Source: Phytopythium helicoides (taxonomy: Eukaryota; Oomycota; Peronosporomycetes; Pythiales; Pythiaceae). Taken from it: a DNA stretch of 64,000 nucleotides. The notes under the pieces were generated by a model. It had not been told where the DNA came from, ran no database searches, and saw nothing but the letters and a program-made list of their open reading frames with translations. Of the stretch, positions 42,772 through 53,124 are shown one piece after another (position 1 is the first letter of the stretch; every line of letters starts with the position of its first letter). The stretch spans positions 155,881 through 219,880 of the forward strand of contig JANFNE010000067.1 in the NCBI GenBank assembly GCA_024867545.1, in the 5' to 3' direction. The position numbers were made by a program, and so were the translations under genes.

Positions 42772-44018
42772 GCGCAAACTTCTCGCGGAGCTTCTTCAGG
42801 CGACCGATGAACTCCTCGTAGTCCAAGTAGCAGCCCTCGAGGTGGCGGCGAGTGTTGACCGCGTTGTATCCCGAGCGTCCGTGGAGCATGCGGCGATTGT
42901 TGAAGACGAGCAGCTCGCCCTGGTTAAGACGCCAGTGCAGAAGGTTCTCGAGGCTGCGCGTCTCGTTGGCGAACACGCGGAGAGCGCGGTAGAGCGCACG
43001 CTGCTCATCCAGAGCGTTGTCACCCTCAGCAGCTTCGAACGGAGCGATGAGCGCTTGGTTGTAACGCAGCTCCTTCACGCGACCGTCCGGGTGCAGCGAG
43101 ATGACGGGGCCATCGAAGCGGAAGTAGTGCTTCTCGCTCGAGAACACGTGCGAGACGTTGACGGTCGTGAGCACGCGGAACGCCTCGGGATTTTCGCGAC
43201 GAATCTTCTCGGCGATGTAGTACCCGTCGACGATGGTGCTCTCTCCGCCCTCCAGCTTCTCCGCAGAAAACTCGAGGCAGTGGAGGAACTGCACGCCAGG
43301 CTGCGAGTCACTGAAGCACAAGTCCGTGTGCGGGAACAGCGCTCCACCAGTGAGCGACAGGCTGGTCGGGTCAGGCTGGTCCTTGACGTCCCAGGAGCTC
43401 TCGCCCCAGAACGAGTTGCGAATCACCGAGATACGCCGACCGACCTGCTCGACGCGCTTTCGGCCGTGAGGAACGTCTTCGAGGATCGTGAAGCCGAACT
43501 TGTTGAGCAGCTCCAGCCACTCGAGCACTCCTCGCTCGCTCTCAATTATTTGCGAGAACGGCAGCCGCGGGAGGGTCGGCAGGTCGCGCTCCATGTCCGC
43601 CACGCTCCACAGCGTCTCCTCATACTTTGCAGGAGTGGGAGACTGAAGACCGGGCGAGTACTTCTGCAGGAATGAGAAGGGGAAGGCGGACTCGTGCTTG
43701 TCTGCTGTTTCCCATGCGATGATCACCGCCTTAGCCTTGGCGTCAACGGTGACGGACTGAGCTCGGATGTCGAGATCGACGGACGCTGATTCAAGAATTC
43801 GCTCCTCCGCCACTGCGTGGTAGCACGCAGAGCAGCGGCAGTTGTCGCGCAGCCAAACATTCAAGAAGGCGCTGACAATGAAGAAGAGGGGTGGTCAGCA
43901 CGAGCTTGGCACTTGTGGAGTTCCGACGGAAGATTGTTTGTTACCTTGCTTTTCCATTTTCCCAGTTGAGAGTGATTTGATCGTCGGCCAAGGACGCACT
44001 CACGATGGCGATGGACAT
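42767..44018 (-). CDS. BBOX1: Gamma-butyrobetaine dioxygenase-like 2-oxoglutarate/Fe(II) oxygenase (copy 1)
   Basis: Exons on the minus strand are 44018-43945 and 43871-42767, giving 392 residues. The short first exon encodes MSIAIVSASLADDQITLNW, and joining gives SAFLNVWLRDNCRCSACYH, the N-terminal DUF971-like zinc motif of BBOX/TMLH proteins. The catalytic jelly roll follows, with FPHTDLCFSDSQPGVQFLHC (HxD iron ligands) and NNRRMLHGRSGY (distal His and Arg). The family hydroxylates gamma-butyrobetaine or trimethyllysine in carnitine synthesis; which substrate is used is not decided here. No mitochondrial presequence is evident. The stop codon overlaps an AG microsatellite. It differs from copy 2 by very few residues (for example PTPAKY here, PAPAKY there). 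Divergent with ATPase copy 1. Confidence 0.92.
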
Positions 44019-45104
44019 GCTGAAGCTGAAGTGATGCGACTCAAAGATTGGTATGCTCTTGGTAAATTGGGGAATGGACCCAGTTGGTGGTGGCAATTCT
44101 AGTATGATGTACCCCAGAACATCCTGAGTAAAATGTGCTTTCAAGAGCGACCCTGGGGTTCGTAGCCACGATCAACCGTCATGAACGACTGCGTATCCAT
44201 GAAGTTTGCATCAATCCAGACGTCTCGTCTAGATCACAAGCTGCATGCATTTGCAGTGATCAGAAAGTTGTCGACAAGACATTTGGCATGCATACCCCAA
44301 GTCGTATGTGGTTGAAACGAAGTGTTGTGGAACACAAATCGACTCAGACCAAGTTGCCAATGGCGCTCGCACACTTGAGCTTGTCATTTCTCGATCTTCA
44401 CGCTTTCAAGACTACCAGCTATTCAATTGGCAGATGCGACAACCCAATCAACCTTAGCATTTGCATCGAGTCACGATTTCTCGAAGGACCAAGTGCAGAG
44501 AGCTAAACGGAATCTTTGCATTCCACATCAACGACCTCGGCTTTCGTGCAAAAGGTGGTCATCCACTTCTCAACAACGCCTCCATCATGATTTGCAAATA
44601 GTCTGTCCGTGCAATGCGTTGATCAATTGGTTATGGACGCCTTGAAAGGAGTTCCGTGCTCGACCGAGAGACATCAGCAGGGTCACCAGGGCTGTCGCAG
44701 ATCATGATTCAGGACTCTAACAGACACTGATTGGACATCAGCTGCAGCAAATAAAGGCCTTGCATCTCAACTAGCTGGCCAATCGATTCCGTCAATTGAG
44801 GCAACCGCGAGATGACATTAGAGATTGTTATCGAGTGATTGGATAACTTCTGGATCGTCACTGCGCCAGCTTGCTAAGTCAGGTTTGAAGAGAGCAGCCT
44901 ATGTGTCAAATCCACAGGCGGTATTTCATACACTCAGTGTTAAGATGAGCTCACACAGGTACTGCTCAGCATGGGCTCCACGGCTGTGGCGGGTGGCTTC
45001 CTTGATGGCAATGACGAGCTCAGTTAGCTCAACTCCCTGTCTGCTATTTGCCGCCGATCCACAACATTCACTTGGGAATTTGCCGCAGCGGCGGCACGCC
45101 AAGC
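44019..45104. promoter_or_regulatory. Divergent intergenic region between BBOX copy 1 and ATPase copy 1
   Basis: About 1.1 kb with divergent starts at both ends. Similar to the mirror region near the two genes (up to about 44077 and from about 44985) but largely diverged between. Some blocks still align with 58200-58330, for example around the shared GCATCGAGTCACGA (44464-44477). No intact gene. Confidence 0.5.
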
Positions 45105-48100
45105 ATGATTTTGACATCATGCAGACGCCCTGTACTCTCCGCCGTCATCGTTCTCTTCGGAGTGCCGCTGTTCACGACGGATAACGCCGTAGTTCACGCC
45201 GAGAGTGCTGATCCGCTCAACTTTCCTGCTTGTCCCGAGACTCACTCGCCCGAGTACTTTTGCTGCAAGTACTCGGATGCGAGCATGGAAGTGTTCACCA
45301 AGTTCAATTTGCCGACGGGAGGCGCATACGAGAGCGACTACCGCGATGGCTGGGCACTCGGACGCAATGTCAACTACCCGTACCACAAGTTCACTCCCGA
45401 CACGCCGACCTTCTACTATGACGAACCGGACACGGTTTGCCGCATGCGCGTCATAATAACAGACTTTACGACTGGCGAGACGACGCAGGAGCTGCAGTGC
45501 GCGACCAGTGACGACAAGGACTTCTCGTCGTCGATCAGCGTCAATGCATCGCTGATTGAGGACTCGCAGGACTCGACAGTGTACTGGACGTCTCCGACGA
45601 ATGCGCGAAACAATAACGCGTCGTTTCCCATCGGCGCTCAGTGCACGAGCCTCATGGACGTCACTGGAAGTGTCAACGCTACTGCAAAGGCTCTGTGCGT
45701 ATCGACTTCTGCAGCCGTAACTCCACAGTTCGTGACGTATCGTGAGTCCAAGCTTGTGGTCATCTACTTGCTTTACGCGTTGGTGTTCGTGTTCCTGGGT
45801 CTCTGGGCTTTCTACAAGCAACAACATCATATCGGAGTCTCAAAGAACGCGAAGAACTCCTCCAAGCAGGATCTGGAGATGGCACAGAAGCTCCTGACAG
45901 ACCCCGTGACACCACCGCCTTACCACAAGCAAGCGGAATTTGTCGCCCAAACCGGCACTGCCGAATCTGAGCTTGACGCTAGCGTGGAGCAGTCCGGTTT
46001 CAGCTCTTCGTTCGTCGGCCGCCTCGTGTTTGCATACTTCCTGCTCGCGACTTTGGCGCTCCACGCGCTTGTGATCATTGTCATCTGCGACTACTACGCC
46101 AAGTTCACGCCGACGCTTTTCGGTCCGCATAACGCTCTTGTCTTTTTCCTCGTCTGGCTGGTGGCTGCGCTGTGGCTTGCCAGTGTCGTGGCATTCAAGC
46201 ACACGGTGCGCAACTTTTTCCGCCTGAGCGCTTCACTTGACCAGTGTGAGTACGTGCACATGGTGCGTCACGAAGAACCGGGCAGCGATGGTGATGGAGA
46301 GGTGCTTCTTGCTGACCGATCCGGTGTTTCGGATCTCGTTGCTCGCGTGGAGGCAGCCTTCTCCTTCTTCAGCTCAAACACTACTGGTAGTGTTCGTTAC
46401 CAGGAGACCGTCAAGGTACAGATTATTGGTGATCGACGAGTTGTCGAGTTCCAGCACATGCGGTATGTGTACGACGACGACATTCGGCGTTTCATTCCCG
46501 GGACGGTGGCGCTCTCTCGATCTGTGGCGCTCACTTCTGCTGCTCCCGTCGGTGGTTCTTCCTCGCCTGCCGATGGATTGTCTGCATTCGAGGCGACTCG
46601 ACGCCTCAACCTTGTCGGTGCGAATGCTGTCGAGGTGGAGATGCCGTCGCTAGCAAAGTCACTGCTGCTCGAGTTCATCACGCTCTTCTACGTGTACCAA
46701 GTCACCAGTTACTACGTGTGGTATTACTTCAGCTACTGGAACCTCGGCATCGTTATGACCGTGGTCGTTGTGGGGACAGCAGCTGTGAACATCTGGAGCT
46801 CTCGCCACATGCAAGCTGCAGTGGTCATGCTTACCCGGTACGAATCGCACGTTGAGGTCTGGCGTCGCCAAGAGTCAAACAACGGTGTGTGGGTCAAGAT
46901 TGACTCGCGCGAGCTTGTTCCCGGCGACCTTGTGAGGGTGCAGGAGAACTGGGTGCTTCCTTGTGATCTCGTGCTGGTCTCGGGCTTGACCGTCTGTGAC
47001 GAGTCGATGCTCACGGGTGAGTCGATGCCAGTTCAGAAGTCGAGTTTGCCTTCGACTGCCGTGCTCGAGGACCCTGGTGCATCAACTGTTGACTACGGAA
47101 AGAAGCACACTCTTTTCGCTGGTACGCGAGTGCTCGAGTCGGGACGTGGAGAAGAGATTCTTGCTATTGTGCAGTCAACTGGTGCTTACACGACGAAGGG
47201 TAAGCTGGTCCAGTCGATCCTGTTCCCTGTCCGCATGCGGTTCAAGTACGACGAGCACCTCAAGGCTTTGATTGTGCTACTGCTTGTCTACGCCGTCATT
47301 GCGTGCTACCTCGGCATCAGCTTCCTTACCAGCAACGGAAAGTTGACCAACAAGATGACGGCGTTCTGCTACTGCATCTTCCTCATTTCGGCTGTGGTGA
47401 GTCCGTTGCTCCCTGTAGTGATCACTGTCGGCCAAGTGAATGCTGCCAAGCGCCTCTCGAGTCGAGGGATCTTCTCACTGAACGTCCAGCGCATTACGCT
47501 CTTCGGCAAAGTGCGCGTCTTCTGCTTCGACAAGACCGGGACACTCACGAAGCAGGGACTCGACTTTCTTGGCGTTCAGCAGGTCAGCGATGTTGATGGT
47601 CAAGATGCGCGTTTCGATCCCTCTGTCATCAACGATGTTTCGGCTGGGTCTTCTTCGACTGTGAATCCTCTCTTGCAGTTTGCACTTGCAACTTGCCACT
47701 CTGTAAGCTCCTTGAACGGTGGTTTAGCGGGGAATGAGGTCGAAGTTCGTATGCTTGAAGCGACTGGCTGGTCGCTCGTCGATAGCACGAAGACCAAGGA
47801 CGGGGTGTCTACTACGCCTTTCGTGAAGTCTCAGTCGACGGAGCTTGAATTCGTCAAGCGGTTTGAGTTTGATCATGCTCGCATGTCCATGAGCGTCGTG
47901 GTGCGTGACAGAGCGACAGGCAAGCTTTTCGTGTTCTGCAAGGGGTCGTACGAGCGAATGCATCAGCTCAGTCGCGCCAACAGTGTGCCAAGCAACTACA
48001 CAAGTATTGCCGACGCGCACGCTCGACAGGGATGCTACGTGCTCGGAATTGCTGGTCGCGAACTGCCGTCCGACTGGACGCTTGAGCAAGTGAGTGCCTT

Positions 48101-49520
48101 CATCACTAACCGTGACTCTGTGGACTCGAGTCTGTCTCTTCTTGGTTTGCTGCTGTTCCGCAACGAGCTGAAACCGGACACCCCAGCTGCCATCGCCCAG
48201 CTGAAGGCAGGCGATATCCGCACTGTCATGATCACGGGCGACAACGCTCTATGTGGTTGTTACATCGCTCGTGCTAGTGGTATTATTGCACCAGACGCTC
48301 GTGTTCTACTTGGAGAGGTCGTCAATGATGCGGGAGTCAAAGACCGAGTTGTGTGGCGTGCGATTGGGGATGACGAGTCTGAGAGCGAGACCGTGTACAC
48401 TCTTGGCGAAGTCAAGCAACTAATCGCGAGTGGCGACAACATCGAGCTGGCGGTGAACGGAGAGGCGTTCGACTTCCTGAAGGCATCTTCGGAGCTGACG
48501 TCAAGCACCGATGAGAACAGCTTGCTGCTGAATATCCGCATTTTCAGTCGTATGACTCCCGACGGCAAGGTCGCGTGCGTGAGGCTGCACATGGCTGCTG
48601 GACTTGTGACTGGTATGTGTGGAGATGGCGGCAACGACTGCGGCGCTCTTCGTCTGGCCCACGCCGGCGTTGCTCTCAGTGACGCGGAGGCTTCGGTGGT
48701 TTCTCCGTTCACAAGCAAGCCGAAGAGCATTCAGTCCGTCGTCGATTTATGCCGTGAGGGTCGTGGTGCGCTCGCTACCTCGTTCGCGTCGGTGAAGTTC
48801 CTCATCATGTACGGCGTTATCGCATCCACGCTGCGTTTGTTCCAGTGGTATCACGCGGTTATCATGTCGGAGTGGTGCTTCATCTTGGCGGACGGTGTTA
48901 CCCTCGTCGGTCTTTCATATGTGATCACTCTTTCGCGTCCACTACCGGAGCTTGGCGACCAACGACCCACCTCTAGCCTCATCGGACCCACAACGCTAGT
49001 GTCACTCGTTGGTCAGGAGCTGATCAACGTCGTCTTCCTCTTCAACGGAGTGCACATGTTGATCCGTGAGAAATGGTACTGTCCATTCACGCCTGACAAC
49101 GTCGACCTCGCCAAGTGGTGGCTGCTCTCCGACAACCACATGGCCACGGTGCTCTTCTTCACGGTCATCACGCAGCAGCACGTGGCTGCGTGGGTCTTCA
49201 GCTTCGGCTCTCGATTCCGGGCGTCCATTTGGCGCAACTACTTCCTCGTGTTTGTCTACGCTCTCCTCATCACGCTCGATGTGTACTTGATCCTCGGCGG
49301 GCCAAGCGACCTCACGGATCTCTTCCGGATCGCGAGCAGCACGAATGTCATTGTGCTGCCGTACATCCCGATGCCATTCTCGTTCCGGCTCAAGTACTTT
49401 GCGCTGCTTGTTGGTAACGTCGCCGCTGTGATCTTGTTCGAGTACGTCGTGGTTCTGGGACCGGTGCGCAATTACCTGCGTCGCCGCTACCACAAGGACC
49501 GGTTCAACTTGCGCAAGTAG
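45105..49520 (+). CDS. P5-type ATPase with secreted-type ectodomain (paralogue 2, copy 1)
   Basis: Intronless; 1471 residues from the ATG at 45105, chosen because it places a hydrophobic signal (VLSAVIVLFGVPLFTT) near the N-terminus. The ectodomain is homologous to paralogue 1 (NFPACPETHSPEYFCCKYSD, NNNASFPIGAQCTSL). The core has LTGESMPVQK, FCFDKTGTLTKQGLD, FCKGSYERM, MITGDNALCGCYIARASG and GMCGDGGNDCGAL, so phosphorylation and ATP binding sites are intact. The TM4 motif is SPLLPVVITVGQ. About six C-terminal spans end in RRRYHKDRFNLRK. The gene lies wholly in the left inverted-repeat arm and is almost identical to copy 2. The clearest differences are a four-base cluster around 47160-47185 and two residues upstream of the chosen start. 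Transported substrate is unknown; polyamine or lipid is suggested by P5B relatives only. Confidence 0.92.
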   Translation: MILTSCRRPVLSAVIVLFGVPLFTTDNAVVHAESADPLNFPACPETHSPEYFCCKYSDASMEVFTKFNLPTGGAYESDYRDGWALGRNVNYPYHKFTPDTPTFYYDEPDTVCRMRVIITDFTTGETTQELQCATSDDKDFSSSISVNASLIEDSQDSTVYWTSPTNARNNNASFPIGAQCTSLMDVTGSVNATAKALCVSTSAAVTPQFVTYRESKLVVIYLLYALVFVFLGLWAFYKQQHHIGVSKNAKNSSKQDLEMAQKLLTDPVTPPPYHKQAEFVAQTGTAESELDASVEQSGFSSSFVGRLVFAYFLLATLALHALVIIVICDYYAKFTPTLFGPHNALVFFLVWLVAALWLASVVAFKHTVRNFFRLSASLDQCEYVHMVRHEEPGSDGDGEVLLADRSGVSDLVARVEAAFSFFSSNTTGSVRYQETVKVQIIGDRRVVEFQHMRYVYDDDIRRFIPGTVALSRSVALTSAAPVGGSSSPADGLSAFEATRRLNLVGANAVEVEMPSLAKSLLLEFITLFYVYQVTSYYVWYYFSYWNLGIVMTVVVVGTAAVNIWSSRHMQAAVVMLTRYESHVEVWRRQESNNGVWVKIDSRELVPGDLVRVQENWVLPCDLVLVSGLTVCDESMLTGESMPVQKSSLPSTAVLEDPGASTVDYGKKHTLFAGTRVLESGRGEEILAIVQSTGAYTTKGKLVQSILFPVRMRFKYDEHLKALIVLLLVYAVIACYLGISFLTSNGKLTNKMTAFCYCIFLISAVVSPLLPVVITVGQVNAAKRLSSRGIFSLNVQRITLFGKVRVFCFDKTGTLTKQGLDFLGVQQVSDVDGQDARFDPSVINDVSAGSSSTVNPLLQFALATCHSVSSLNGGLAGNEVEVRMLEATGWSLVDSTKTKDGVSTTPFVKSQSTELEFVKRFEFDHARMSMSVVVRDRATGKLFVFCKGSYERMHQLSRANSVPSNYTSIADAHARQGCYVLGIAGRELPSDWTLEQVSAFITNRDSVDSSLSLLGLLLFRNELKPDTPAAIAQLKAGDIRTVMITGDNALCGCYIARASGIIAPDARVLLGEVVNDAGVKDRVVWRAIGDDESESETVYTLGEVKQLIASGDNIELAVNGEAFDFLKASSELTSSTDENSLLLNIRIFSRMTPDGKVACVRLHMAAGLVTGMCGDGGNDCGALRLAHAGVALSDAEASVVSPFTSKPKSIQSVVDLCREGRGALATSFASVKFLIMYGVIASTLRLFQWYHAVIMSEWCFILADGVTLVGLSYVITLSRPLPELGDQRPTSSLIGPTTLVSLVGQELINVVFLFNGVHMLIREKWYCPFTPDNVDLAKWWLLSDNHMATVLFFTVITQQHVAAWVFSFGSRFRASIWRNYFLVFVYALLITLDVYLILGGPSDLTDLFRIASSTNVIVLPYIPMPFSFRLKYFALLVGNVAAVILFEYVVVLGPVRNYLRRRYHKDRFNLRK

Positions 49521-49706
49521 ACAAGTTGGTGTTACACGACAGCAATTGGATTGTATCCGAGTCTAATACAAGTCCGCCCTCCATTTTCACTGTCACCTCA
49601 TCGCACAAGGTTTACATTTACATTTACATGACCATGTAGGTTCTCCTTGATGGAATGAACAGTGAACAATCTGTTGTCTGCGTTGGCACTCGTGATGGTT
49701 GTTCAC

Positions 49707-49790
49707 TTATACGTGTGCTGGTTTCATGTCCTTCTCCTCGATTGTGCGCAAGGCAGCATACAATTCCTTGGCGGTTGGCCGCTCGCGAGG
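49707..49790 (-). pseudogene. Duplicated 3' tail of LRRK-G kinase
   Basis: Exact mirror of 52855-52938, the last 28 codons of LRRK-G including its stop (from ERPTAKEL to PAHV). There is no kinase sequence upstream of it, so it is a non-functional fragment carried along with the ATPase 3' flank. It marks the inner breakpoint of the left arm. Confidence 0.92.
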
Positions 49791-49925
49791 TTAATATCCC
49801 TTCATTCGCCTCAGATCCTAAAATCTCTTTGAGCTGTGTAATTGACGATCCTAGCATACGCCGACGTCCATGGAGCCCCACTACTCGCTCAAGCAGCTCC
49901 CAGGGGAGCGCATGACACCTTTCTC
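49791..49925 (+). pseudogene. Relic of the 3' end of an LRRK-H-type kinase
   Basis: Aligns with the C-terminal coding end of LRRK-H (minus strand, about 60769-60890). Shared blocks include CAGATCCTAAA, GACGATCCTAGCA and GACGTCCATGGAG..CACTACTCGCTCAAGCA. It has a net frameshift and no open kinase frame. After it, the sequence continues into the LRRK-G upstream region, as H does into the G-head relic on the far side. Confidence 0.8.
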
Positions 49926-50163
49926 GATCAAGACATTGTCGTTGCAGTTTACAGTCTGGAATAAGTAGTGCCATCCAATTCTCCGCCAAGTCCACACCCA
50001 CGCATTCCGTCCATACATTACGGACTAAAGCATGACATGCACAAAACCGATCCACCGGCTGCGAATGTAGCCGCTCGAGCCCATCCTCCGCTGGATTCCT
50101 TGGGTGCAAGTCTCACTTGGCACTCGGCACCTCCAGGCAGCTCCAGTGCCTCAGTCGACGCCC

Positions 50164-52938
50164 ATGGCGACGCTGCAGCTCGCTGGCGAGTGCCCTGACG
50201 TCCGCACGCTGGTGGCCGACTGCGTGCTCGCGAGCGACAACTCGACGGTCTCGTTCTGCCTCGCGGGCGGCTCGGATGACTCTGGAGATGGCGAAGAAAG
50301 CAGCGAGGCGGATGCGACGTGCAGCGACGCGCAGGAGATCGAGTTGACGGCGCTGACGGCGACGGGGATTGAGGCGGTGGACTTCACGGCGTTGAGCAAT
50401 GCGACGAGCATCGGAGAGTTGTGAGGCGGGCGTTGGAGGCTTTTGGTGCATTTTGCTTGGAGTCTGAAGCGACTGCGGACGAGCAGGAACGTGTCATTCA
50501 ATGCGATTGAGTTCGCAGAAGACGTCGAAGTTCCCGCAGGGCTGACGAGCTTGTACGTGATGCCCAAGGCTCTAAACTTACTTTGCTACTAGCGCTGAAA
50601 ATCTGCTGACTATGGTTTGGTTGTCCAGATACCTCGACAACAACCTGATCGAGGTGTTCGAGTTCCAAGCTCAATGGGGAACACTTCGAATCTTGTAAGA
50701 CGCACCGGACCTGCTCTTTCGTGGATTGAGTTTTGACGACGTCTAGCGCAGGAGTGTATCGAACAACCCGATCAGCTCTTTCACAGCACCGACAAAGCTC
50801 GGACCTATTGCGCTGATCGCACAAAACGTGAGTTTGACAAACATCACAAGCTCGAGTTTCCCGAGCAAAACACAAATCATGTACGATAGCATATCTTAGT
50901 GTGTTACTTTTGCTGTCTAATCTGCGGTTTTGTTGTTCCTAGCGATATGTCACACACAACAATGTCCGATTTCATGGGCTTCAGACCGCCGATGGATCTC
51001 CACGAGCTGTACGCTGAAATGTTTGCAGCGATCGTTTAGTGTTTCTGGGCTCATCGCAGCATGCTGTCCTCAGCATCCTTCAAAACGGCTCAGTCAAAAC
51101 TGTCAAGAGCATCGACTTCAGTAACTGCAGACGCCCGTTCACCTTGTAAGTAGGTCTACAAGCATTTCTCAGGAGCTCTTGAGGCTGACTAACTATGCTC
51201 GTATGCAGAGATCTCGCCAACAACAGTGTCAGCACAATCCAAGGCGTCGTTTTCCCAGTGAACCTCCGAAAGCTGTAGGTCATCAATCCCTTATTCGTGG
51301 TGTGTAAATCATGTGATAACAGGGCTGCTCTGCTGTTCACAGACTACTAAACGGTAGCGACATCACATACTTTGAAATTCGAGAGTCCGACGAATCAGTG
51401 ATCCAAGGTCTCGAAGTGTTCGAAGTTTCCAGCTTTTCCCTTAATCGCCCTTGCGTGTCAAAAGCTAGTGAACGCTCCGTGACAATTCTCAACACGTCAT
51501 ACTCGATCTGTGTGCTTCCAGGTACAGCCAGACTATTTTTTAATGTCGGAACCTTGGCTAATGGCTATGCTCTCGCAGACTCCGTCTTCTTTACGAAATA
51601 TGGTTTTGGTGGGTCACCGGCGGAGCTAGGATCAAACATGATGACCCCTTTCTTGCTCCTGTTTAGCATGGCAGGGTTTGTCTTCGTGCTTCTAATGCTC
51701 CTCATTTGCAAGCGAAAGCGGTACGAGCAACAGCGTGAAGCTGAGAAGACGACTCGTCGCAGGGGCAATACCATTATCGACGCTGCCAGATCTCTTCAGC
51801 CACTACCTCACAGTACATCAATGGATCTGATTCCACCCGCGGCGAAACGATTAGTAGCCGTTCTGTTAGCATCGACGGGGAGTGGGAGACGCTTTCACAG
51901 AGAGGTTATGTGATAGCAAACGATGTGAGAAAGGATGCCGACTTCGAGAATCTACGAATTGCACTGACGGAAATTCAGCGCGAAAAGGTGATCGCAAAAG
52001 GTGGGGGTGGTATGGTGTACCTTGCTGTGCTCCGATCCTCAAGCGAACGCGTCGTTCTCAAGCAAATGTATCCTGAGAAAGCAAAGAACCCTCGCGTCGT
52101 GGAGAAGTTCATGGAAGAGATTCGGCTGTATTCAAAGCTCAAGCACGACAAGATCGTGGCTTTCCGTGGAATCTCGTGGTCTACGCTACAGGACTTGTCG
52201 ATGGTACTCGAGTATATGCCCAACGGCGATCTTTCTGAGATGCTGGAAAGGCAGCAGCGAATGGATCCTGGGCGAGATGGGTGGTGCTGGTCATCTCGTG
52301 AAGAGGCAGGTTTCGGACGCTCCAAGTTGGCATTTGCCCTCGATATTTCGGACGCTGTGCTGTACCTGCACTCTTTCAGTGATCCGGTCATTCATCGCGA
52401 TCTGAAAGCACAGAATGTGCTGCTCAGCAAAACTTGGATAGCGAAGCTGAGTGATTTCGGTGCAAGTCGAGTTAAGAGTGGGTCCGAGACGGCGATGCAG
52501 ATGACTGCAGAGGTTGGGACTGTGGCGTGGATTGCACCTGAGGTAATCCGTGGAGACAAGTACGACCAGCAAGTAGACATCTATTCTTTCGGCGTCGTCT
52601 TGTGCGAGTTAGATACGTGCGCAAAGCCATACGCCATCGGCGTGACCACTTGTGACGGTGAACCGGTTCCAGAAGAAAACGAAGACGAAGAAGGTGACAT
52701 CCTAACACGCAGTCGGAGAGGTAGTCGCGGTGGGATCTTTAGTTCCAATGCCATTCTCGCAATGGCTGTGAGTGAAAACCGCGTCCGTCCAGCATTTCAT
52801 CGTGATTGCCCACGTACCATTCGAGACCTCGGGCTTCAGTGTATGCGCGGCAACCCTCGCGAGCGGCCAACCGCCAAGGAATTGTATGCTGCCTTGCGCA
52901 CAATCGAGGAGAAGGACATGAAACCAGCACACGTATAA
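50164..52938 (+). CDS. LRRK-G: LRR receptor-like TKL kinase, catalytic motifs intact (possible frameshift in juxtamembrane region)
   Basis: Exons: 50164-50420, 50487-50552, 50629-50694, 50752-50880, 50943-51008, 51074-51145, 51209-51274, 51343-51521, then 51579 to 52938. Exons 2-7 encode LRRs with phase-2 introns; 50752-50880 holds two repeats, as in LRRK-D exon 5. A membrane span (PFLLLFSMAGFVFVLLMLLI) precedes a basic segment. The kinase has AKGGGGMVYLAV, VVLKQM, VIHRDLKAQNVLL, LSDFGASR and IAPEVI, so it should be active. The frame changes between about 51720 and 51910. A 65 bp intron with a GTGAAG donor (from 51735) would fix it; otherwise one base is missing. The acceptor before 51074 was chosen by phase and alignment to D. 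No signal peptide is seen at 50164, so an upstream exon may exist. It fills the spacer of the large inverted duplication. Confidence 0.8.
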
Positions 52939-53124
52939 GTGAACAACCATCACGAGTGCCAACGCAGACAACAGATTGTTCACTGTTCATTCCATCAAGG
53001 AGAACCTACATGGTCATGTAAATGTAAATGTAAACCTTGTGCGATGAGGTGACAGTGAAAATGGAGGGCGGACTTGTATTAGACTCGGATACAATCCAAT
53101 TGCTGTCGTGTAACACCAACTTGT

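Larger units (their letters stand above)
42500..49790. repeat. Large inverted duplication, left arm
   Basis: Mirror of 52855-60170. The inner segment 44985-49790 matches 52855-57660 almost perfectly, with paired coordinates summing to 102645. The BBOX segment pairs with a sum of 102724. The intergenic stretch between the two genes is only weakly similar, and the outer 42500-42700 is diverged but alignable. The outer boundary is approximate; the inner boundary at 49790 is sharp. Confidence 0.9.
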
